In this document: positions 7,857-17,398 of the stretch, piece by piece
Layout of the letters: each line of letters starts with the position of its first letter
Numbering within the stretch: position 1 is the stretch's first letter
DNA from: a bacterium
GTDB taxonomy: Bacteria > Zhuqueibacterota > Zhuqueibacteria > Zhuqueibacterales > Zhuqueibacteraceae
Direction of reading: 5' to 3'
DNA: 64,000 nt
Assembly (NCBI GenBank): GCA_023150945.1
Contig: JAKLJX010000014.1
Span: 124,001 to 188,000, forward strand
The notes under the pieces: generated by a model
Databases searched by the model: none
The model's input: the letters and a program-made list of their open reading frames with translations, nothing else
Told to the model about the DNA's origin: nothing
Translations under genes and position numbers: made by a program

Positions 7857-10628
7857 CTATGGCTTGGTTGCCGGCTTGCCTTCCGAATTCAAGACCACGA
7901 GGTCACCGGCATTCAGCTCACGCAAGCCGGCCTCGATCTTGGCAACGTCACCGACCAGCAGCAGCGTCGCCTGGCCGGGCGCGGCGTACTTCTGCGCCGC
8001 CGCATTCACCTCCGCCAGCGTGGCTTTGGCAGATTCATCGCTTTCGCGCTGCAGTTCAGTGATCGGCATTCCCGCCGCCCACAAGTCTGCAATTTGCCCG
8101 GCGATGCGGCCGTGCGATTCGAATTGCTGGGCATAGCCGCGAATGCGCGTCGCCTTGGCGTCTTCGAGTTCCTGCTCGGAGATCGGCTTGGCGCCGGACA
8201 GGTTCTGCAATTCCGCCAGGAACTCCGCCACCGACTCTTTGGTCTTGTTGGTTTGCACCCCGCCGTTGGCCCACCAACTGCCGGCCTGCGAGAGCAGCGC
8301 CAGATTGGAAAAAACGCCGTAGGAATAGCCCTTGTTCTCGCGCAGATTCAGATTCAACCGCGTGCCGAAACCACCGCCGCCCCACACGGCATCGGCCAGC
8401 CGCAGCGCGTAGTAGTCCGGTGCCTTGCGATTGGGTGCCGGCAGAATTTGAGTGACCACGGTTTGCGCAGCATCCTGGCGATCAACCACGTAGATCTTGC
8501 CGGTGCCCATCGGTTTGGGCGCGGGAATGTTGACTGCCGGCGCGGCGCCACCACTCCAAGTGCCAAAATGCCGCTGCACCAAATCCGTGGCTTGCGCCAG
8601 CGTGATGTCGCCGACAAAAATCAGCGCCGAACTGGCCGGCTTCCAATAGGTCTCGTGAAACGCCACCAAATCCGCACGCGTGATCTGTTGCACCGTTGCC
8701 GGCAGCATGGCGCGGCCATAGGGATGGTCGTGGCCAAAGACCAACATGCCGCGAATGCGCGCGGCCAGGGCATTCGGATTGTTCTCCTGTTGGGAAAGAT
8801 TATCGAGCGTGCGCTTCTTTTCGCGGTCAACTTCGGACTCGGGGAACACCGGTTGGCGCACCACTTCCGCCACGAGGGCGAGAGCAGGATCGACATTGCG
8901 GCTCAACACTTCGAGACCAAGCTGGGAGGCCTCGCGCGTGGCAAAACCAAACAGGCTGGTGCCGAGATCGCCGAGCGCATCTTCGATCTCCAGCGCCTTG
9001 CGGGTTTTCGTGCCCATGTCGATGGTTGAAATCACCATGTTCGCCACGCCCTCCTTGCCGGAAGGATCAGCAACGTTGCCGGCGCGGGTCACGAACGTCA
9101 CCGCCACCTTGGGCAGCTCCGGCCGTTCGACGACGAAAATATCGATGCCATTCGCTGCTTTGGCAGACTTGACCTCGGGCGTGCGGAAAGGCTTGTCCAC
9201 GCCGAGCACCGGCTGCTGCTGGCGGTCGAGCGCGACGTCAGCGGGCCGGCCGGAGGTTTCAGGATGGAAGCGCACCAGCAGACGATTGCGTGTATCCAAC
9301 CAGGTGGCCACCACCTGACGCACATCGTTGACCGTGACGCGGCGGAAGCGATTGACATCCGCCTCGAATTTGTTGGGATCGCCCAGGTAGATATTGTATT
9401 GATTCAGCAAATCGGCCTTGCCGCCAAAACCGCCGATACGCTCCAGGCCGGTGACGAAGTTGTATTCGCGTTTGGTTTGCGCGCGCCGCAACTCTGCCGG
9501 CGTCGGGCCTTCCTTGGCGAGCCGGCTCAGCTCCGCGGTCACGATGCCCTCGATCTGTTCCAGCTCCACGCCCGGCCGCGCCGTGGCCACCACCGAGAAG
9601 AAACCGGAGATTTCCATGGGATTGTTGAAGGAAAAGACGTTGGTGCAGAGCTGCCGGTCATACACCAGGACTTTGTTGAGGCGCGCGGAAAGGCCATCCG
9701 TCAATATCGCGGAGGCCAATTCCAGCGGCGCTTCTTCGGGCGAGAAATACTCCGGCACCGGCCAGGTCATGTAGGTGCGTGCCTGCGGCACCCGATCGAG
9801 CGCTTCGATGATCCTTTCGCCCTCGAGTTTGGGAAGCCAGCGGGCGGGCCGGTCGAGCGCCGGGCCGGGCGGAATGCCGCCGAAGTATTTTTCCACCAGC
9901 CGCTTGGTTTCCGCGGGGTCGAAGTCGCCGGCAATCACCAGCGAAAGATTGTTGGGCGTGTAGTAGGTGCGGAAGAACTCCTTGACATCATCGAGCGAGG
10001 CCGCGGTGAGATCCTCGTGGCTGCCGATGACCATCCAGGAATAGGGATGGCCGGCGGGATGGAGATTCTCCACGATCAATTTGAAGGCCCGGCCATAGGG
10101 TTGATTCTCCAGCCCCTGGCGCCGCTCGTTCTTCACCACGTCGCGCTGGTTGTCCAACTTTTCCTGGTTCAACGCTTCGGTCAAAGTGGCGAGGCGGTCC
10201 GATTCCACCCACAACAGAGCTTCGAGATTGCCGGAGGGCACGGTGGCGAAGTAGTTGGTGCGATCATTATCGGTGGTGCCATTGACGCCACCCTCGCGCA
10301 GATTGGCACCCGCCTTTTCGACATAGGTGAAATAGTCCTCCGCCGCATTCTTGGAGCCCTGGAACATCATATGCTCGAACAAATGCGCAAAGCCGGTACG
10401 GCCCGGCTTCTCGTTCTTCGAGCCGACATGAAACCATTGATTGACGTGCACGATCGGCAATTTGCGGTCGACGTGCAAAATCACCTGCAGCCCGTTCGAA
10501 AGCGTGTACTTCTCGAACTCGACCTTGGGCATGCCGCTTTGCTTGGGCCCGGGCTGGGCATGGGCCGACACAAACAGCAGCAGCGCGCCGAGCACCAGGC
10601 CGCCGCGGCTGCGTAAAGAGGTTGCCAT
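7857..10628 (-). CDS. M16-family zinc metallopeptidase, two-domain, exported
   Basis: A 923-residue exported peptidase (signal peptide 1-25, SAHAQ). The start at 10628 is preferred over two in-frame upstream ATGs because AGGAG sits 7-8 bases before it. The first M16 unit carries the inverted zinc motif His82-Leu-Phe-Glu85-His86 and a downstream Glu (in KNERR, near 168) as third ligand. The second half is a degenerate M16 repeat with no HxxEH, the usual pitrilysin/PqqL-type arrangement in which two halves close around a peptide. It probably degrades short peptides in the periplasm. It converges on the barrel-protein gene across a shared terminator. Confidence 0.93.
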   Translation of the reverse strand: MATSLRSRGGLVLGALLLFVSAHAQPGPKQSGMPKVEFEKYTLSNGLQVILHVDRKLPIVHVNQWFHVGSKNEKPGRTGFAHLFEHMMFQGSKNAAEDYFTYVEKAGANLREGGVNGTTDNDRTNYFATVPSGNLEALLWVESDRLATLTEALNQEKLDNQRDVVKNERRQGLENQPYGRAFKLIVENLHPAGHPYSWMVIGSHEDLTAASLDDVKEFFRTYYTPNNLSLVIAGDFDPAETKRLVEKYFGGIPPGPALDRPARWLPKLEGERIIEALDRVPQARTYMTWPVPEYFSPEEAPLELASAILTDGLSARLNKVLVYDRQLCTNVFSFNNPMEISGFFSVVATARPGVELEQIEGIVTAELSRLAKEGPTPAELRRAQTKREYNFVTGLERIGGFGGKADLLNQYNIYLGDPNKFEADVNRFRRVTVNDVRQVVATWLDTRNRLLVRFHPETSGRPADVALDRQQQPVLGVDKPFRTPEVKSAKAANGIDIFVVERPELPKVAVTFVTRAGNVADPSGKEGVANMVISTIDMGTKTRKALEIEDALGDLGTSLFGFATREASQLGLEVLSRNVDPALALVAEVVRQPVFPESEVDREKKRTLDNLSQQENNPNALAARIRGMLVFGHDHPYGRAMLPATVQQITRADLVAFHETYWKPASSALIFVGDITLAQATDLVQRHFGTWSGGAAPAVNIPAPKPMGTGKIYVVDRQDAAQTVVTQILPAPNRKAPDYYALRLADAVWGGGGFGTRLNLNLRENKGYSYGVFSNLALLSQAGSWWANGGVQTNKTKESVAEFLAELQNLSGAKPISEQELEDAKATRIRGYAQQFESHGRIAGQIADLWAAGMPITELQRESDESAKATLAEVNAAAQKYAAPGQATLLLVGDVAKIEAGLRELNAGDLVVLNSEGKPATKP

Positions 10629-10829
10629 ACACATTCTCCTTGTTCCTGTTTCTGTTGTGAATTGTATCATAGACGCTTTGCCCGCGCCTTGCCTTCATCC
10701 CGGCAGGATGGCGCCGGTGCGGGGAAGAGGTTGGCGATATGACTTTGCATGGTGGGTAATCATTCCTCCGCAAGTGAGGCGTTGCCTCAGCGGACTGGGA
10801 CGAGATCACTTTCCAGACAAGCTGAATGC

Positions 10830-11777
10830 CTATCTCGCTGCATACGGCACATAAGAACTTTGCACCGTGCCGTCTTCGAACAAATCCACCAGCACATAGG
10901 CCGGCGGGAATTCCTGATAAGCGCCCTTCCACCAATTCCCCGAGACGGCGCCGTTACAGAGATACTTGACGCCGAGGTATTCGACCTCATCCCGCAGATG
11001 AATGTGGCCGCTCAGGCAGAGTTTGACGTTCGCGTGTTTTCTGAACAGATCCTTGAGGCGCCGCGCATCCACATGCATCCACGCGGACGGCACCCGCCAT
11101 TCACCGCTGCTTTCATTCTCCCCGTCGAAAAAGGCGCAGAAACAGATAATCGGAATATGAGACAGTACACCGATGGGAATCGTTGCAGGCGTGCGGCGCA
11201 GATCTTCTTGCAGCCATTCGAACTGCGCCTCGTCGAGGCGGGCGAGATAGCCGCCGGGCGCGATGTGCGTGCTGTCCAGCACGATGAAATGCCAGCCGGC
11301 CCGGTCGAAGCTGTAGTAGCGTGTGCTGAGGCCGAGTTCCTCCAGCGCCCATTGTTTGCCGTAGAGCCGGTCGGAGGAGATTGAACCCTCTGACTGCTTC
11401 CACCCCCAAACATCGTGATTACCCAGGCAGTGCACCACGGGCAGGGAACATTCATTGCGCAGCACGTCCTGCCAGATTTGCCACTGGATCCTGGTTCGCG
11501 CCTTGCCGGCCGCGAGCGCATCCATGATGCAATCGCCGCCATTGAAGATGATCTCGGGCGGGTCGGGCTGATTTTGGGCATGATGCAACGCGGCTGCCAT
11601 GCCCGCGGCCGCGTGCAACTCCGGCTGAACGTGAATGTCGGTCAAATGCGCGAGGCGTAAAACGCGCTGGGCCGGCGCCGCTTCGCCCGGGGCGGCGAGG
11701 GCGCTCAGGGTCGTGGTTCCCAAACCGGCAGCCGCGGCTTGGCGCAAAAACACACGACGGGAGAGGCGACGATTCAT
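10830..11777 (-). CDS. Tat-exported calcineurin-like metallophosphoesterase
   Basis: 315 residues. The N-terminus has a twin-arginine signal (SRRVFLRQAAAAG) and an alanine-rich cleavage zone near residue 30-36. The phosphoesterase core shows Asp47-x-His49, GGD (Asp82), GNHD (Asn120-His121-Asp122), a later histidine in LSHIPI, and GHIH near the C-terminus. These are the ligands of the dinuclear metal centre. Such enzymes cleave phosphomono- or diesters; the substrate is unknown. The gene lies 19 bases downstream of the membrane-anchored protein gene and is probably co-transcribed with it. Confidence 0.92.
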   Translation of the reverse strand: MNRRLSRRVFLRQAAAAGLGTTTLSALAAPGEAAPAQRVLRLAHLTDIHVQPELHAAAGMAAALHHAQNQPDPPEIIFNGGDCIMDALAAGKARTRIQWQIWQDVLRNECSLPVVHCLGNHDVWGWKQSEGSISSDRLYGKQWALEELGLSTRYYSFDRAGWHFIVLDSTHIAPGGYLARLDEAQFEWLQEDLRRTPATIPIGVLSHIPIICFCAFFDGENESSGEWRVPSAWMHVDARRLKDLFRKHANVKLCLSGHIHLRDEVEYLGVKYLCNGAVSGNWWKGAYQEFPPAYVLVDLFEDGTVQSSYVPYAAR

Positions 11778-11796
11778 GCAGGTATTCCCAGTCGGA

Positions 11797-12423
11797 CTAT
11801 TTCGGCCCGGATTGGTTGAACTCTTCTAAAATTGACAACTGCTCGACCCACACCACCTCGCAGGAGCCATTGCCGGTATCCTGCCGGGTGAGAGAGCTGT
11901 TCCAGCGCCAGCCATCATTGGCTTTGACCGAAACGAGATAGCCACTGAGCGCGATAATCTCGCCCACGCGCACGCGCTCGAGCATTTCCTCGATTTCCGG
12001 CCGGGCAGGAATCATGTGCATGTTGGCGCTGTGCAAGGAAACGCTGCGCGCGGGCAGCACCGGCTTTTTGTAGCGCACGAGATACCAGCGGCCGGCCTGG
12101 CTGATGGCCAGATGTTCGAGCACGTTCTGATCGGACATTGGGCCCCAACCCAGCGCCAAATCCATCGGTGATAGATCCGCTTCCCGGCCGAAAGCATAGC
12201 TCTTTTTGTGCAGCACGCGCGCCCGCAGTTTGAAAGTAGCCAGCGGGTTGATCCAGTAATCCTGGTGCTGCCACATGCGGGTCTGATTGAGCAGGTGTTG
12301 TTCCGGTTCCTCCGGAACGAGAATGCCGGGGGCATGGCTGACTTCCGGCTCCGGCCAGAAGCGGTAAAGCAGAATGCCGCCAATCCACAGCACACAGAAA
12401 GCCACAAGTTGCCAAAGTCTCAT
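11797..12423 (-). CDS. Conserved membrane-anchored protein of unknown function
   Basis: 208 residues. One N-terminal membrane helix (about 4-20) is followed by a soluble extracytoplasmic domain. The block LSPMDLALGWGPMSD (about 84-98), with a later ISQAGRWY and a terminal ALSGYLV..., is a pattern I associate with a widespread family without assigned function. The C-terminal strands (VRVGEIIALSGYLVSVKA) look like a small beta-barrel/OB or SH3-like fold. I recognise no catalytic residues. It precedes the Tat-exported phosphoesterase by 19 bases. Confidence 0.75.
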   Translation of the reverse strand: MRLWQLVAFCVLWIGGILLYRFWPEPEVSHAPGILVPEEPEQHLLNQTRMWQHQDYWINPLATFKLRARVLHKKSYAFGREADLSPMDLALGWGPMSDQNVLEHLAISQAGRWYLVRYKKPVLPARSVSLHSANMHMIPARPEIEEMLERVRVGEIIALSGYLVSVKANDGWRWNSSLTRQDTGNGSCEVVWVEQLSILEEFNQSGPK

Positions 12424-12618
12424 AATCTCAAGATGCAGTGCCGGATGGAAAAGGTCTTTGGTTTTGAGGGATTATTGGTGCGGGACTTTTCCCGGCAAGC
12501 CGCCGCCGGTGTGCTGTGCGGCCCAATAAACGGCGCACAGTTCATTCGCGAACAGCGGAGAAAAGTTGCATCCCGCGTGGCGAGTGGTGCCCGCGCGGGC
12601 GGTGCGGTCGGCACCGCT

Positions 12619-13839
12619 TCACTCGTAGCGCAGGGCTTCGATGGTTTCCTGGCGCGCGGCGCGCCAGGCCGGATAAAGGCCGAAGATGATGCCCACCGCC
12701 GCCGCGAAGATCACGCTCACCAGGACCGACGACGGGGAGATCAGCGTTTGCCAGCCCATGAGACGCGCGACCAGCCGGGAAAGGCCCACACCCATGGCGA
12801 TGCCGAGCAGGCCGCCGGTGATCGAGAGCGCCAGTGCTTCCAGCAGGAATTGCGTCATGATGTTCCGGCGTTTTGCGCCGATGGCCTTGCGGATGCCGAT
12901 CTCGCGCGTGCGTTCGGTAACCGATACCAGCATAATGTTCATAATGCCGATACCGCCCACCAAGAGTGACACAATCGCCACGATGGTGAGCATCATGGTG
13001 ATGGTTTTTTGGGTGGATTCGAAGGTGGAAATGATGTCGGCTTGATTGCGAATGTGGAAATCGTTGTCCTGCGTGTCGCGCAGGCGGTGCTGTTTGCGCA
13101 ACACGCGCTCGACGTCGTAGAAGGCCTTGTCCATCAAAGAGGCGTCGGCGACTTTCAAAGTGGAGTTGGTGAGATGATCGACGCCGAACAGCCGCATTTG
13201 CGCGGTGGCCAGCGGAATCAGCACTTGATCGTCGGGGTTCATCCAGCCGCCGGCCTGGCCTTTGGTCTCCAGCACGCCGATGATCTCGAAGTTCATGCGG
13301 CCGATGCGCAGGGTCTTGCCGAGCGGGTCTTCTTCGGAGTCGAAGAGATTGTCGCGCACGGTCGAGCCAATCAGGCACACGCGGGCGCGCGCGGCTTCTT
13401 CCAGCGCGGTGAAATAGCGCCCCGCCGCCGCCTTGACGTTGCGCACTTCGCCGTAGTTCGGGGTGGTGCCGGTGATGCGGGTGTTCCAGTTGCGGTTGCC
13501 ATATTTCACCTGGCTGCTGCGGCTGAATTCCGGCACCACGGCTTCGATTTCATCACAGCTCGCCAGCACGGCGTCCAGGTCTTTGCGGGTCAATTTCACG
13601 CTGCTGCCCGCGCTCGCCATCACCGGGCCGGAGCGCGACGAGCCGGGCGAGACGTAAAGCAGATTCGTGCCGAGCGCCTGCAGGCGCTCCGCCACTGCGC
13701 GCTCGCCGCCCTTGCCCACGGCCACCACCGTGATCAACGCGCCGACACCGATGATGATGCCGAGCATGGTGAGGAAGGAACGCAGCTTGTTGGCAATGAT
13801 GGCGCTGAAGGCGACATCCAGACTTTCTCGCAGATCCAT
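12619..13839 (-). CDS. MacB-like ABC transporter permease (FtsX fold)
   Basis: 406 residues from the ATG at 13839, which has AGAGGA about 7 bases upstream; the frame continues to 13869 without a better start. The layout is that of MacB-type permeases without the fused ATPase. One TM helix lies near 18-40 (SFLTMLGIIIGVGALI), then a large periplasmic MacB_PCD domain (about 45-270), then three C-terminal TM helices with the conserved block GGIGIMNIMLVSVTERTREI. It should form a tripartite efflux or lipoprotein/peptide export machine with the adaptor encoded just upstream. No ATP-binding subunit gene adjoins it, so that subunit must lie elsewhere. Confidence 0.92.
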   Translation of the reverse strand: MDLRESLDVAFSAIIANKLRSFLTMLGIIIGVGALITVVAVGKGGERAVAERLQALGTNLLYVSPGSSRSGPVMASAGSSVKLTRKDLDAVLASCDEIEAVVPEFSRSSQVKYGNRNWNTRITGTTPNYGEVRNVKAAAGRYFTALEEAARARVCLIGSTVRDNLFDSEEDPLGKTLRIGRMNFEIIGVLETKGQAGGWMNPDDQVLIPLATAQMRLFGVDHLTNSTLKVADASLMDKAFYDVERVLRKQHRLRDTQDNDFHIRNQADIISTFESTQKTITMMLTIVAIVSLLVGGIGIMNIMLVSVTERTREIGIRKAIGAKRRNIMTQFLLEALALSITGGLLGIAMGVGLSRLVARLMGWQTLISPSSVLVSVIFAAAVGIIFGLYPAWRAARQETIEALRYE

Positions 13840-13880
13840 GACATGTTCCTCTGATGGGCACAGCGGCACGGCCAGCCGCC

Positions 13881-15224
13881 TCAGCGCGGCCGGCCGCCCA
13901 TGCCGCCGAAACCGGTGACCCCGCGCATGCGATTCATCCAGGCCTGGCGATCGATGCCGGCGCGGCTGCCGCTGAACACGAAAATCTCGTCGCCTTCCTC
14001 CAGGCCGCGCAACACTTCGGCGAATTCATTGTTGCTCAGGCCGACTTCCACGGCGCGCGGCTGGTAGCTTTCCCCGGTTTTGAGCAGCACGAATTTGCGC
14101 AGCGTGCGGCCATTGCCCGCGGCCGGCAGCGGGCCACGCGGCGCACCGGCCTCCGCGGAAGCCAAACCGGCAAACGGCCGGCGGCCGTCGCCGCGTGACG
14201 AATCCGGCGGCCGCCGCAACCGGCCCGCGGCGCTGGAATCTGCCAGATTCAACACCTGCAACTGCGCGCGAATCTCGCGCAACTCTTTCAGCGCCTCCTT
14301 GGGCGCCAGCACGACGTTCGCGCGGTCGGCCACCGTCACATCCACCGTGGCATTCATGCCGGCTTTCAAGCGGCCGTCGGTGTTCGACACGATGACCGTG
14401 ACATTGAAGGTGGTCACGTTTTGCTCGACCGTGGCCAGCGGCGCGATGCGCAGCACGCGGCCGCGATAAACCATGTCAGGAAAGGCATCCGGCACCACGC
14501 GCGCCGATTGCCCGATCTGCACCTGGCCGACGTCGATCTCATCCACTTCCGCGAAAACATACATGCTGTCGAGATTCGCCACCGTTGCGATCAACGTGCC
14601 GCCGCTCACCGAATTGATGCCGGAGGAGATGATCTGGCCGGCCTCGACGTTCTTTTGCAGGATCAGACCATTGATCGGCGAACGCACGACGCTGTCCTTC
14701 AGGCGCGTCAGCATGGTCGATACTTCGGTTTCGGCCTTCACCAATTGCGCCTTCGCCTTCACTTCCTCCAGCTTCACTTGATCGAATTCCGCCTGTGAAA
14801 TCAGGCCGCGCTTGAACATTTCCTCCTGGCGCGCGACGGTGTTGGCGGTTTGCGTGACCGTGGCCTTGGCCACTTCGAGGTCGGCCACCGCCTGCTCATA
14901 GGTGTTGCGCGCATCGGTCTCGTCAATGCGGGCAATCAGCGCGCCCTGCTCGATGCGGTCGCCCTCCTCCACCGGCATGACCATGATTTGGCCGGAAGCC
15001 TTGCTTTTGACTTCGACTTTGGTGATGGGCTCGAGCTTGCCGGTGGCGGAAACCACGGCATTGAGGTCGCCGCGGCTGATCTTCACCACCCGGCCCGGCG
15101 GGCCGGCAGCTCCGGCCTCCGGCTTGTCGGCTTGCCGCGGCCAAACCATGAAGTAACCGGCGGCCAACATTGCCACCAGCACCACCGCAAAGATGGTGTA
15201 ACTTCTCTTCATTTTCATCTTCAT
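13881..15224 (-). CDS. Periplasmic adaptor of RND/MacAB type (HlyD family)
   Basis: 447 residues. An N-terminal membrane anchor (about 8-28) is followed by the barrel-sandwich (lipoyl-like) half motifs flanking a coiled-coil hairpin (about 110-175), then a beta-barrel domain (DEIDVGQVQIGQSARV). Near 340-395 a Pro/Arg/Gly-rich low-complexity insert precedes the last membrane-proximal strands. AGGAG precedes the first of three in-frame ATGs (MKMKMK). The permease gene follows 41 bases downstream, so the two form an operon for a MacAB-type exporter. A TolC-like channel gene is not in the neighbourhood. Confidence 0.92.
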   Translation of the reverse strand: MKMKMKRSYTIFAVVLVAMLAAGYFMVWPRQADKPEAGAAGPPGRVVKISRGDLNAVVSATGKLEPITKVEVKSKASGQIMVMPVEEGDRIEQGALIARIDETDARNTYEQAVADLEVAKATVTQTANTVARQEEMFKRGLISQAEFDQVKLEEVKAKAQLVKAETEVSTMLTRLKDSVVRSPINGLILQKNVEAGQIISSGINSVSGGTLIATVANLDSMYVFAEVDEIDVGQVQIGQSARVVPDAFPDMVYRGRVLRIAPLATVEQNVTTFNVTVIVSNTDGRLKAGMNATVDVTVADRANVVLAPKEALKELREIRAQLQVLNLADSSAAGRLRRPPDSSRGDGRRPFAGLASAEAGAPRGPLPAAGNGRTLRKFVLLKTGESYQPRAVEVGLSNNEFAEVLRGLEEGDEIFVFSGSRAGIDRQAWMNRMRGVTGFGGMGGRPR

Positions 15225-15262
15225 TCTCTTGGACTCCTGATTACCATAATCGACCGACGGGC

Positions 15263-15291
15263 AATATCTTCATTCAATGGCAATTTATCAA
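15263..15291 (-). promoter_or_regulatory. Candidate sigma70-type promoter of the adaptor/permease operon
   Basis: On the minus strand TTGATA, 17 bases, GATATT, about 40 bases upstream of the adaptor start. The -10 differs from consensus at its first base. Confidence 0.45.
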
Positions 15292-15463
15292 AGGATTTCT
15301 CCGCGCGCAGGCTGCAAGAAATTAGACGACACAGCCCGGATTTTGTCGGAAGGCCGGCACGAAGGTGCCAAAAGAAAATGCTGCACGTCGCGAAACACTG
15401 AACGAACGTATCACCGCCGCCGCCGACACGGCCTCTCTTCCCATACCCGCCGGGAAAAAAGCC

Positions 15464-15492
15464 TTGCTTTGCAGACGAAAAGCGATTACGAT
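15464..15492 (+). promoter_or_regulatory. Candidate promoter of rsmB
   Basis: TTGCTT, 17-base spacer, TACGAT. Transcription would start near 15500 and give a leader of about 65 bases before the rsmB ATG. Confidence 0.5.
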
Positions 15493-15564
15493 GCCACCAC
15501 CAAGCCGGTGCCCTGCCGGCGTCGTGTCGGTGCGCTCAGACTTTCACACGTTCAGTGGCTTTAC

Positions 15565-16872
15565 ATGAATCCAGTTTCTCTCGCCGGCCACACACTCGAG
15601 TTGCTCGCAATCTTGCAGCAGGATCAGCGTCCGGCGGATCATCTCATCGACAATTTCTTCCGCAGCCGCCATTATCTCGGCTCGCATGATCGCCGCGCGC
15701 TGGCGGAGACCGTGTACGGCATTTTGCGCCATCGCCGGCTGCTGCAAGCGCTGATTGCCCAAGTGCAGCCGGAATCTGCGACTGACCCCGGCTGGTGGCT
15801 CGCGGCATTCAAACTGCATGTTGAGAAAGCTGAGTTCGCGACGGTTGCAGCGGCGCTCACCTCTGCCGGTCGCCGTCCGGCCAGCCTCTCCTCCGCGGAA
15901 TTGGCGCAGCTTGCGGCACAAAGGCCCGAAGAGTTCGCGGACAATCCCGCGGTCATGCTGTCGTTTCCGGATTGGCTGGTGCGCGACCTGCAACAACAGC
16001 GCGGCGAGCAAGAAACGCTGCGGTTGCTGCAGGCGCTCAATCAACCGCCACCGCTGACCATCCGCGTGAACACGCTCAAAACCACCCGCGCCGACTGCCA
16101 GCAGGAATTGCAGCGCCGCGGCTGCGCCAGCACCCCGACGCGCTTCTCGCCGTTCGGGCTGCAGCTCACGCAGCGCACCAATCTTTTTGGTTTGGATTTG
16201 TTCCGCGCAGGTTGGTTCGAAGTGCAGGATGAAGGCAGCCAGCTCATCTCGCTGGTGCTCGATCCCAAGCCGACCTGGCGCATTGCCGACGTCTGCGCCG
16301 GCGGTGGCGGCAAGACCCTGCATCTGGCGAGCCTAATGAAGAATCGCGGAGAGATTTTTGCATTCGATGTTTCCGCCAAACGCCTGGAGAATCTGCAGCG
16401 CCGCAGCCGGCGCAGCGGCGCGCACAATATTCGCGTGCAGGCTTTGCCGGAAGGCGAGCTGCCGGAGCGTTTGCTCGGCAAGCTGGACGCGATCCTGGTC
16501 GACGCGCCCTGCAGCGGCGCGGGCGTGCTGCGCCGCAATCCCGACGCCAAGTGGAAAATCACCGCGGCGATGGTGGCGGAGCTGAGTGCCAAACAGCTCC
16601 GGCTCCTGCGACACTACGCGGCATTGCTCAAGCCGGGCGGCCGGCTGGTTTATGCCACCTGCAGCGTGCTGGCGCAGGAAAACGAGCAAGTCGTGCAAGC
16701 CTTTCTCGCGGGTCATCCTGATTTTGAAACGGAAGACGCGGCCGCAATTCTGCAGCATCATCAACTCGGCGCGCTCGCCGCCGGTCCGGCGCTGCAGCTT
16801 TCCCCCCACCAACACGGCTGTGACGGTTTCTTTGCCGCGGTCATGGCGCGCCGCCAGCGCGGCACGGCGTGA
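15565..16872 (+). CDS. rsmB: 16S rRNA m5C967 methyltransferase RsmB (Sun/Fmu)
   Basis: 435 residues from the ATG at 15565. The frame is open further upstream, but that part lies across the promoter region and does not resemble the family. Residues 1-140 form the NusB-like RNA-binding domain (DNFFRSRHYLGSHDRRALAETVYGILR). The rest is the SAM-dependent methyltransferase with VCAGGGGKTLHLA as the SAM-binding loop, motif IV DAPCSG (Cys316) and motif VI ATCS (nucleophilic Cys366). It methylates C967 of 16S rRNA before or during subunit assembly. The closest relative functions (RsmF, NOP2-type) lack the NusB domain, which supports RsmB. Confidence 0.92.
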   Translation: MNPVSLAGHTLELLAILQQDQRPADHLIDNFFRSRHYLGSHDRRALAETVYGILRHRRLLQALIAQVQPESATDPGWWLAAFKLHVEKAEFATVAAALTSAGRRPASLSSAELAQLAAQRPEEFADNPAVMLSFPDWLVRDLQQQRGEQETLRLLQALNQPPPLTIRVNTLKTTRADCQQELQRRGCASTPTRFSPFGLQLTQRTNLFGLDLFRAGWFEVQDEGSQLISLVLDPKPTWRIADVCAGGGGKTLHLASLMKNRGEIFAFDVSAKRLENLQRRSRRSGAHNIRVQALPEGELPERLLGKLDAILVDAPCSGAGVLRRNPDAKWKITAAMVAELSAKQLRLLRHYAALLKPGGRLVYATCSVLAQENEQVVQAFLAGHPDFETEDAAAILQHHQLGALAAGPALQLSPHQHGCDGFFAAVMARRQRGTA

Positions 16873-16879
16873 ATCCTCC

Positions 16880-16907
16880 TTGCTTTTCGCGGGAATCATC
16901 CTAACTT
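16880..16907 (+). promoter_or_regulatory. Candidate promoter of lipoprotein/M14 pair
   Basis: TTGCTT, 16-base spacer, TAACTT, just past the rsmB stop and about 40 bases before the lipoprotein ATG. Confidence 0.4.
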
Positions 16908-16945
16908 GCCTGCAACTTTTCATCCATTCTCAGCAAGGATCGAAC

Positions 16946-17398
16946 ATGCACAGGAACATTCTTTGGATCGGCACGGCCCTGCTGCTGGCCGCGTGTTCCA
17001 CGCCCTCGCCTTCGGCCAAAGGCCCGGCGGGATTGCGCAAAATCAGCTACGCCAACGCCGCGGAATTGGAGCGCATCCGCCAAACTGGTGCCGAGATCAT
17101 CGTGCAGCAACCGGACTATGTCGTGATCCGCACGGATTCCGCGCAGTTGGCCGCGCTCGCGCTCACCTCGCAGCCGGCGCAGGAGCAGGACTTGGTGCAG
17201 CGGCTGGTGGCAATCGTGTTGCGTGATTCCACCTCGTTGCAAACGGTGGTGGACAGCGGCGTGGATCTGTGGGAAGCGCGGGGCGATACGGCGGTGGCGC
17301 GCGCTTACGACATTCAACTCGAAAAGCTGCGCCGGGAAGGCTTGGCGATCACCGTCATCGCCGAAAATGCCGACGAGTGGCGAAAGGAAGGGCGATGA
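16946..17398 (+). CDS. Small lipoprotein coupled to an M14 peptidase
   Basis: 150 residues. Signal peptide with lipobox LLAAC (Cys17), then a short Ser/Pro linker and a compact domain of alternating strands and helices (about 30-150). AAGGAT precedes the ATG. Its stop overlaps the start of the carboxypeptidase gene as ATGA, which implies a matched supply of both products. I do not recognise the domain. The coupling suggests an accessory, propeptide-like or inhibitor-like role for the peptidase, but nothing in the sequence proves it. Confidence 0.75.
   Translation: MHRNILWIGTALLLAACSTPSPSAKGPAGLRKISYANAAELERIRQTGAEIIVQQPDYVVIRTDSAQLAALALTSQPAQEQDLVQRLVAIVLRDSTSLQTVVDSGVDLWEARGDTAVARAYDIQLEKLRREGLAITVIAENADEWRKEGR

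Larger units (their letters stand above)
15225..15564. other. Divergent promoter region (adaptor leftward, rsmB rightward)
   Basis: 340 bases between divergent genes, holding one candidate promoter in each direction (15263-15291 minus, 15464-15492 plus). No small gene or RNA is evident. Confidence 0.5.
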
